Part shown: positions 6,924 through 10,308 of the stretch, piece after piece
Layout of the letters: each line of letters opens with the position of its first letter
How positions within the stretch are numbered: the first letter of the stretch is position 1
Source of the DNA: Clostridia bacterium
GTDB lineage: Bacteria; Bacillota; Clostridia; Christensenellales; CAG-917
DNA length: 10,308 nucleotides
Direction: 5' to 3'
Assembly (NCBI GenBank): GCA_017500745.1
Contig: JAFVYE010000117.1
Coordinates: 1-10,308 of the forward strand
The notes under the pieces: model-generated
Seen by the model: only the letters and a program-made list of their open reading frames with translations
Told to the model about the DNA's origin: nothing
The model's database searches: none
Program-made: the position numbers and the translations under genes

Positions 6924-7748
6924 CTACCCCCTTATGTTGCAAACGTGTGTTTGCTCAATTTCGCGATATGTGGATGAACGAGTAATTGCTTCATCGTAGT
7001 CAACAAGTGATCCATCAAATTCTGGGCCATCAATACAAGCATATTTGACCTTGCCGTCAACTGTCACTCTGCAACAACCACACATGCCCGTGCCGTCTAC
7101 CATAAGTGAATTCATGCTGACAATGCTCTTTATGCCAAGATTTGTGGCAAGTTTTGCAACAAACTTCATCATGGGAAGAGGTCCAACTGCAAATATCACG
7201 TCAAAACGCTTGCCCTCTCCTATCAATTCATTGATTTTGTCTGTGACAAGGCCTTTTGTGCCAATACTGCCGTCATCAGTGACAATATGTGTTGGTGCAA
7301 GTGATTTGAACTCGTCAAGATAAAAGAACAAATCCTTGTTTCTTGCACCCAATATAATTTCAAAATTTTTGTTTTCTGCTTTGAGTTGCTTGGCCTGAGG
7401 ATAAATGACTGCCGAGCCAATGCCACCGCCAACAAGCAGAATGCTGTCAAATTGACTAAGGTCTGTAGGATTGCCAAGAGGGCCCACAAAGTCCTTTAAG
7501 CACTCACCCACTTTCATTGAAGCAAGGCGCATGGTGGTTGCTCCCACCTCTTGCACCATGATGGAAACCGTGCAATTTTCACGTGAATAATCACAAATTG
7601 TGAAGGGCACTCTCTCGCCGTTTTCATCTGTGCGCAATATGACAAATTGACCTGCCTTTGCGTGGCGGGCGACCATAGGTGCATAAACGACGTACTCCTT
7701 TACGCGAGGACACAAATCTGTTTTTGAAAGAATTTGAAATTTTTCCAT
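6924..7748 (-). CDS. nfnA: NfnA-like ferredoxin-NADP+ reductase subunit (FAD, [2Fe-2S])
   Basis: This is a 274-residue protein of the dihydroorotate dehydrogenase electron-transfer-subunit type. It has an FAD-binding RVPFTICDY (46-54), an NAD-binding GGGIG (107-111), and a C-terminal iron-sulfur motif DGTGMCGCCRV with a later ACIDGPEFDG. In characterised Nfn the [2Fe-2S] cluster is held by one Asp and three Cys; D218, C223, C226 and C238 fit those places. C225 is an additional cysteine where most relatives I recall have Gly. With NfnB it would form an NADH-dependent reduced ferredoxin:NADP+ oxidoreductase in the cytoplasm. Its stop is one base before the nfnB ATG, so the two are coupled. The start has only a weak GGG-containing site upstream (cacggg). 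It lies 48 bases after nth, without a clear promoter of its own. Confidence 0.9.
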   Translation of the reverse strand: MEKFQILSKTDLCPRVKEYVVYAPMVARHAKAGQFVILRTDENGERVPFTICDYSRENCTVSIMVQEVGATTMRLASMKVGECLKDFVGPLGNPTDLSQFDSILLVGGGIGSAVIYPQAKQLKAENKNFEIILGARNKDLFFYLDEFKSLAPTHIVTDDGSIGTKGLVTDKINELIGEGKRFDVIFAVGPLPMMKFVAKLATNLGIKSIVSMNSLMVDGTGMCGCCRVTVDGKVKYACIDGPEFDGSLVDYDEAITRSSTYREIEQTHVCNIRG

Positions 7749-7796
7749 AAAACCCGTGTTTTGCTCTAAAAAATGACTATTTTTAGAAAAGTATTC

Positions 7797-8429
7797 TCAA
7801 ATTTTGGTGTTTTTATAGTACTTGCAATGTTTTTGCAAAGGACATTCTGCACAATTTGGCTTTTTTGCCGTGCAGACATATCTGCCATGAAAGATGAGAT
7901 AGTGATGGAGTTTTGACCAAACATCCTCATCAAACCCCCTCATCAACTGCTCCTCCACTTTGTCAGGAGTGTCTCCCTCTGCTATGCCAATTCGGTTGGA
8001 CACCCTAAACACGTGTGTGTCAACTGCAATGGCGTTTTTGCCAAAAGCAACTGCGCTTACTACGTTGGCTGTTTTGCGTCCTACCCCGCTGAGCTTCATG
8101 AGCTCCTCTCTTGTTTCGGGAACTCCGCCAAGAGCAATAACGCTTGCAGACATCTCCTTGATTGCCTTTGCTTTGTTGTGATAAAAACCGCATGAGTGGA
8201 TGTGCTCTTCAAGTTCCTCTATGGGCATATCCACAAACTCTTTGGGTGTGGATGCAATTTTAAAAAGCTTTTCGGTGACCACGTTCACCCTCTTGTCTGT
8301 GCATTGGGCAGACAAAATCACTGCAACAAGCAGTTCAAAGGGTGTTGTAAAGTCCAATTCGCATTTGGCGTCCTCATGCAACGTGGAGAGTATTTTGTAG
8401 ATTTCTTCATTGGTTTTTGTCATAGTCAA
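7797..8429 (-). CDS. nth: Endonuclease III (DNA glycosylase/AP lyase)
   Basis: This is a 210-residue complete enzyme that removes oxidised pyrimidines and nicks abasic sites in base-excision repair. The helix-hairpin-helix motif is LSGVGRKTANVV, with catalytic lysine K119. The catalytic aspartate is D137 in VDTHVFRVSNR. The C-terminal [4Fe-4S] loop is C186-x6-C193-x2-C196-x5-C202, exactly the family spacing. Two starts are possible: TTG at 8429 or ATG at 8423, giving MTMTK or MTK. AAAGTGA upstream is six bases before TTG but twelve before ATG, so I kept TTG, with low certainty. It is the first gene of the minus-strand nth-nfnA-nfnB run. I see no clear promoter in the 58 bases before it. Confidence 0.97.
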   Translation of the reverse strand: MTMTKTNEEIYKILSTLHEDAKCELDFTTPFELLVAVILSAQCTDKRVNVVTEKLFKIASTPKEFVDMPIEELEEHIHSCGFYHNKAKAIKEMSASVIALGGVPETREELMKLSGVGRKTANVVSAVAFGKNAIAVDTHVFRVSNRIGIAEGDTPDKVEEQLMRGFDEDVWSKLHHYLIFHGRYVCTAKKPNCAECPLQKHCKYYKNTKI

Positions 8430-8465
8430 ATGATATCACTTTGCAGAGGTTTTATCAAGCACAAA

Positions 8466-8490
8466 TAGGAACTCCACGCTTGAGTTCCTA
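8466..8490 (-). terminator. Hairpin terminator after the DUF3343 gene
   Basis: TAGGAACTC and GAGTTCCTA (8466-8474, 8482-8490) form a 9-bp stem with a seven-base loop. On the minus strand it starts at the TAG stop of the DUF3343 gene, and the stretch that follows (ATTTGTG) is only partly T-rich, so termination may be inefficient. Confidence 0.5.
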
Positions 8491-8736
8491 AAATTTTGTA
8501 CTTTTCCCATCGCTTCCAACATAAAATCTGCCTATTACAGAATTGTATTTGCCTCTTTCAAGGACGCTCATTGCCATGGGAAGATTGCGGACCAGGCACT
8601 TCACCGACAACCCGCACCCTATTGACGCCGATAAAGGCGTGTTGATAAGACGTGCAGATATGTTGTAGGTGGCAAGTTGCTCATAGTAGCGTGCCGCTTC
8701 TGCTCTGGAACGGAATGCAATAAAAAACTCTCTCAT
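8488..8736 (-). CDS. DUF3343 putative Se/S carrier-like protein
   Basis: This is an 82-residue small cytoplasmic protein of the DUF3343 family (Pfam Se_S_carrier). It begins with FFIAFRSRAEAARYYEQL, a typical start for the family. The conserved core is INTPLSASIGCGLSVKC, with C41 in the invariant-looking GCGLSVK motif and another cysteine at 47. Members are found near selenium-metabolism genes and cysteine desulfurase-like genes, and are thought to carry selenium or sulfur on the cysteine; this is not proven for this protein. It is divergent from a cysteine desulfurase-family gene 105 bases away. GGGGAG lies six bases before the ATG at 8736, so the start is firm. A TATAAT box lies just upstream (8756-8751). 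No selD, yedF or selA is in view. Confidence 0.85.
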   Translation of the reverse strand: MREFFIAFRSRAEAARYYEQLATYNISARLINTPLSASIGCGLSVKCLVRNLPMAMSVLERGKYNSVIGRFYVGSDGKSTKF

Positions 8737-8750
8737 AAACTACTCCCCAA

Positions 8751-8756
8751 ATTATA
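8751..8756 (-). promoter_or_regulatory. -10 box for the DUF3343 gene
   Basis: A perfect TATAAT on the minus strand lies 14 bases before the ATG at 8736. Transcription would begin just at the GGGGAG ribosome-binding site. I see no matching -35 box at 16-18 bases, so this is a partial promoter only. Confidence 0.4.
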
Positions 8757-8830
8757 TGTATCCGTCCCATAATCTACTCTACTCATTTTTGAAGAATTTT
8801 GTGAATGGGCAATCGTATTAAAACTTTTCA

Positions 8831-8836
8831 TATAAT
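8831..8836 (+). promoter_or_regulatory. -10 box at the start of the cysteine desulfurase gene
   Basis: A perfect TATAAT ends five bases before the ATG at 8842. A start six or seven bases after it would fall on the ATG, giving a leaderless mRNA. No -35 box with 16-18-base spacing is convincing, and no Shine-Dalgarno precedes the ATG. Confidence 0.4.
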
Positions 8837-8841
8837 GAAAC

Positions 8842-9951
8842 ATGGTATATCTTGACAACGCTGCAACATCCAATTTCAAGCCCAAATGCGTGTATGACGC
8901 AATAGTGGGCGACATCAAAAACTCGGCAAACAGTGGGCGAAGCGGTCATAAGCTGGCAATCAACAGCGCTTTGCGCATTGAAAGATCCCGTGATTATTTT
9001 TCAAACGCCTTTGGTGGCGACCATTTGGTGTTTACAAAAAACTGCACAGAAGCACTCAATCTTGCCATTTTTGGTTATTTGAAGCATGGCATGAGGGTTG
9101 TGACAACCGAAAACGAGCACAACAGCGTTCTGCGCCCTTTATACGCCCTTGCAAGCCGTGGGATAATAAACTTGGTCATCTTGCCTCTCAAAGACGGTTA
9201 TTTGCCCTTTGAACGCCTCAAAACCATGTCTGTGGGTGCAGATCTTGTTGTTGTCAGCTTGGTGTCAAACGTGCTTGGCACCATTCTTGACACGACTATA
9301 TTTGACGAAATCAAAAAAGACAACACAAAAATCCTTGTAGACGGAGCCCAAGGGGTGCCGATCATTGACATAAACATCAAAACACATAAAATTGATATGC
9401 TTGCAATTCCTGCTCACAAAGGGTTGCACGGACTTCAAGGAGTGGGCGCACTCATCTTTGATGAGAGCACGTCCCTCACTCCACTCATATTTGGTGGCAC
9501 GGGCACAGAGTCTTTCAGCCCTATTCAACCCACAACCATACCCGAAGGTTTTGAGTCGGGCACCCTGTTTTCTGGAGGCATATGTGCTATGCATGCGGGA
9601 GCAACGTGGACCTATCAACACATAGACAGCTATCGCAAAACCATAAAACTATTGGCAAATGAATGCGCATATCAGTTGCGCCGTGCGGGAGCAACCGTTT
9701 ACAACAAAGATTTTGACTCTGGAATTGTCACTTTCAATATTGATGATATGGACTCTCAAGATGTGGCATCAATCCTTGACAAAGACGGCATTGCTGTGCG
9801 TGGTGGCATACATTGTGCGCCTCTGGTGCACAAACATCTCGGAACAGAAAGACAAGGCGCTGTGCGTGTAAGCTTTGGAATTGACAACACCGAAAAGGAT
9901 CTAATGAAGCTGTTGAACTCGGTTGAACAAATCAAAGGTCCAAAATTCTGA
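8842..9951 (+). CDS. Cysteine desulfurase-family protein (class V aminotransferase fold, TIGR01977-like)
   Basis: This is a 369-residue PLP enzyme. It begins MVYLDNAATS, the usual N-terminus of this group, so the ATG at 8842 is right despite the missing ribosome-binding site. Key sites are H93 in ENEHNSV (stacks on PLP), D167 and Q170 in VDGAQ, the PLP lysine K193 in PAHKGLHG, and the active-site cysteine C325 in GGIHCAPLVHKHLGT. That short Cys motif, without a long flexible loop, is typical of the TIGR01977/EF2568 group and not of IscS. The reaction would be release of sulfur (or selenium) from cysteine or selenocysteine to a carrier. The divergent DUF3343 protein is a plausible acceptor; that is inference. 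The stop overlaps the convergent protease gene by 20 bases. Confidence 0.92.
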   Translation: MVYLDNAATSNFKPKCVYDAIVGDIKNSANSGRSGHKLAINSALRIERSRDYFSNAFGGDHLVFTKNCTEALNLAIFGYLKHGMRVVTTENEHNSVLRPLYALASRGIINLVILPLKDGYLPFERLKTMSVGADLVVVSLVSNVLGTILDTTIFDEIKKDNTKILVDGAQGVPIIDINIKTHKIDMLAIPAHKGLHGLQGVGALIFDESTSLTPLIFGGTGTESFSPIQPTTIPEGFESGTLFSGGICAMHAGATWTYQHIDSYRKTIKLLANECAYQLRRAGATVYNKDFDSGIVTFNIDDMDSQDVASILDKDGIAVRGGIHCAPLVHKHLGTERQGAVRVSFGIDNTEKDLMKLLNSVEQIKGPKF

Positions 9952-10308
9952 TTGCGCCCTTTTGTCGTGACATAGCCAAAATAAGACGCTTGGCTTGATA
10001 TGGGGTGAGGTTTTTGTATTTTTGATGCAACAAACAACATACTCCTGCAACTGCGGGGGCGGAAACTGACGTGCCACTCATATATGAATAAGTGCCTCCG
10101 CCCTCTATCCCCTTGACTTTTACGCCTTTGGCGTAAACATCGGGACGTGGCACTCCATGATAAACTCCATAAGATGAAAACTTTGCCACCTCGCCATCAT
10201 CATCAACTGCGCCAACCGATATAACCTCACTGCTTATGGCGGGAGATTTTAAGTTGTTTTGACCATTGTTGCCAACGGCACACACCACCGTTATGCCACG
10301 GCGGACAA
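9932..10308 (-). CDS. Subtilisin-like serine protease (peptidase S8), C-terminal part
   Basis: About 124 codons of the C-terminal half of a subtilase are present; the N-terminal part, with the catalytic Asp and His, lies beyond the right edge. The fragment reads through the window edge (VRRGIT then VVCAVGNNG), so no start is in view. The GNNG asparagine is the oxyanion-hole residue. The catalytic serine is in MSGTSVSAPAVAG (codon at 10067-10069). Between them, SVGAVDDDGEVAKFSSYG is the standard subtilase pattern. No secretion signal or cell-wall domain is visible, and the protein ends soon after the catalytic domain. Substrate and location are unknown. The gene ends with TGA at 9932-9934, inside the last codons of the convergent desulfurase gene. 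Confidence 0.93.
   Translation of the reverse strand, partial: VRRGITVVCAVGNNGQNNLKSPAISSEVISVGAVDDDGEVAKFSSYGVYHGVPRPDVYAKGVKVKGIEGGGTYSYMSGTSVSAPAVAGVCCLLHQKYKNLTPYQAKRLILAMSRQKGAIRILDL

Noticed and set aside
7766..7786. AT-rich hairpin CTAAAAA/TTTTTAG between nth and nfnA as a terminator
   Set aside because: It has only seven AT-rich pairs and no T-run follows on the minus strand; nth and nfnA are probably co-transcribed.

Overview
The window looks like chromosomal housekeeping DNA from an anaerobic low-to-moderate G+C Firmicute (Bacillota), probably a Clostridia-type organism. The reasons are a NfnAB-type bifurcating transhydrogenase, a DUF3343 putative Se/S-carrier protein next to a TIGR01977-type cysteine desulfurase, TTG starts with Shine-Dalgarno sites, and compact operons with sigma-A-type promoters. 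An uncultured gut clostridial lineage would fit, but the sequence does not fix the genus. There are no tRNA or rRNA genes, no insertion sequence, no CRISPR array and no clear island boundary.

Layout. At the left edge (1-221, minus) is the start of an ArsB/NhaD or SLC13-type membrane transporter. Its strong promoter carries a palindrome over the -10 box. A divergent promoter at 332-360 starts a tight plus-strand operon (390-4013): a Gfo/Idh/MocA oxidoreductase broken by a one-base frameshift, an ASCH-domain protein, a HAD phosphatase and a MATE exporter, with stop/start overlaps at the first two junctions. The operon ends at a hairpin terminator (4032-4056). The 237-base gap after it (4014-4250) also holds a two-copy 47-bp structured repeat, which on the minus strand makes a terminator for obgE.

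The minus-strand block 4251-8429 contains obgE (with its own promoter inside the end of the preceding gene), the two subunits of an NfnAB-like flavoprotein (large then small in coordinate order; small is transcribed first), and nth, encoding endonuclease III. Gene order in transcription is nth, nfnA, nfnB, obgE. A short DUF3343 gene (8488-8736, minus) follows, divergent from a cysteine desulfurase-family gene (8842-9951, plus) that has a TATAAT box directly before its start and no visible ribosome-binding site. The right edge (9932-10308, minus) is the C-terminal part of a subtilisin-like protease whose end overlaps the desulfurase gene by 20 bases.

How the genes work together. NfnAB would balance NADH, NADPH and ferredoxin pools in a fermenter. 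The desulfurase and DUF3343 protein may form a sulfur or selenium donor/carrier pair. The ASCH and HAD genes resemble families that act on modified nucleosides or nucleotides, so the first operon could be a metabolite-repair or clearance cassette with an exporter; that is inference only. I did not find a clearly new system. The most unusual items are the repeat/terminator element, the frameshifted oxidoreductase and the possible leaderless desulfurase gene.
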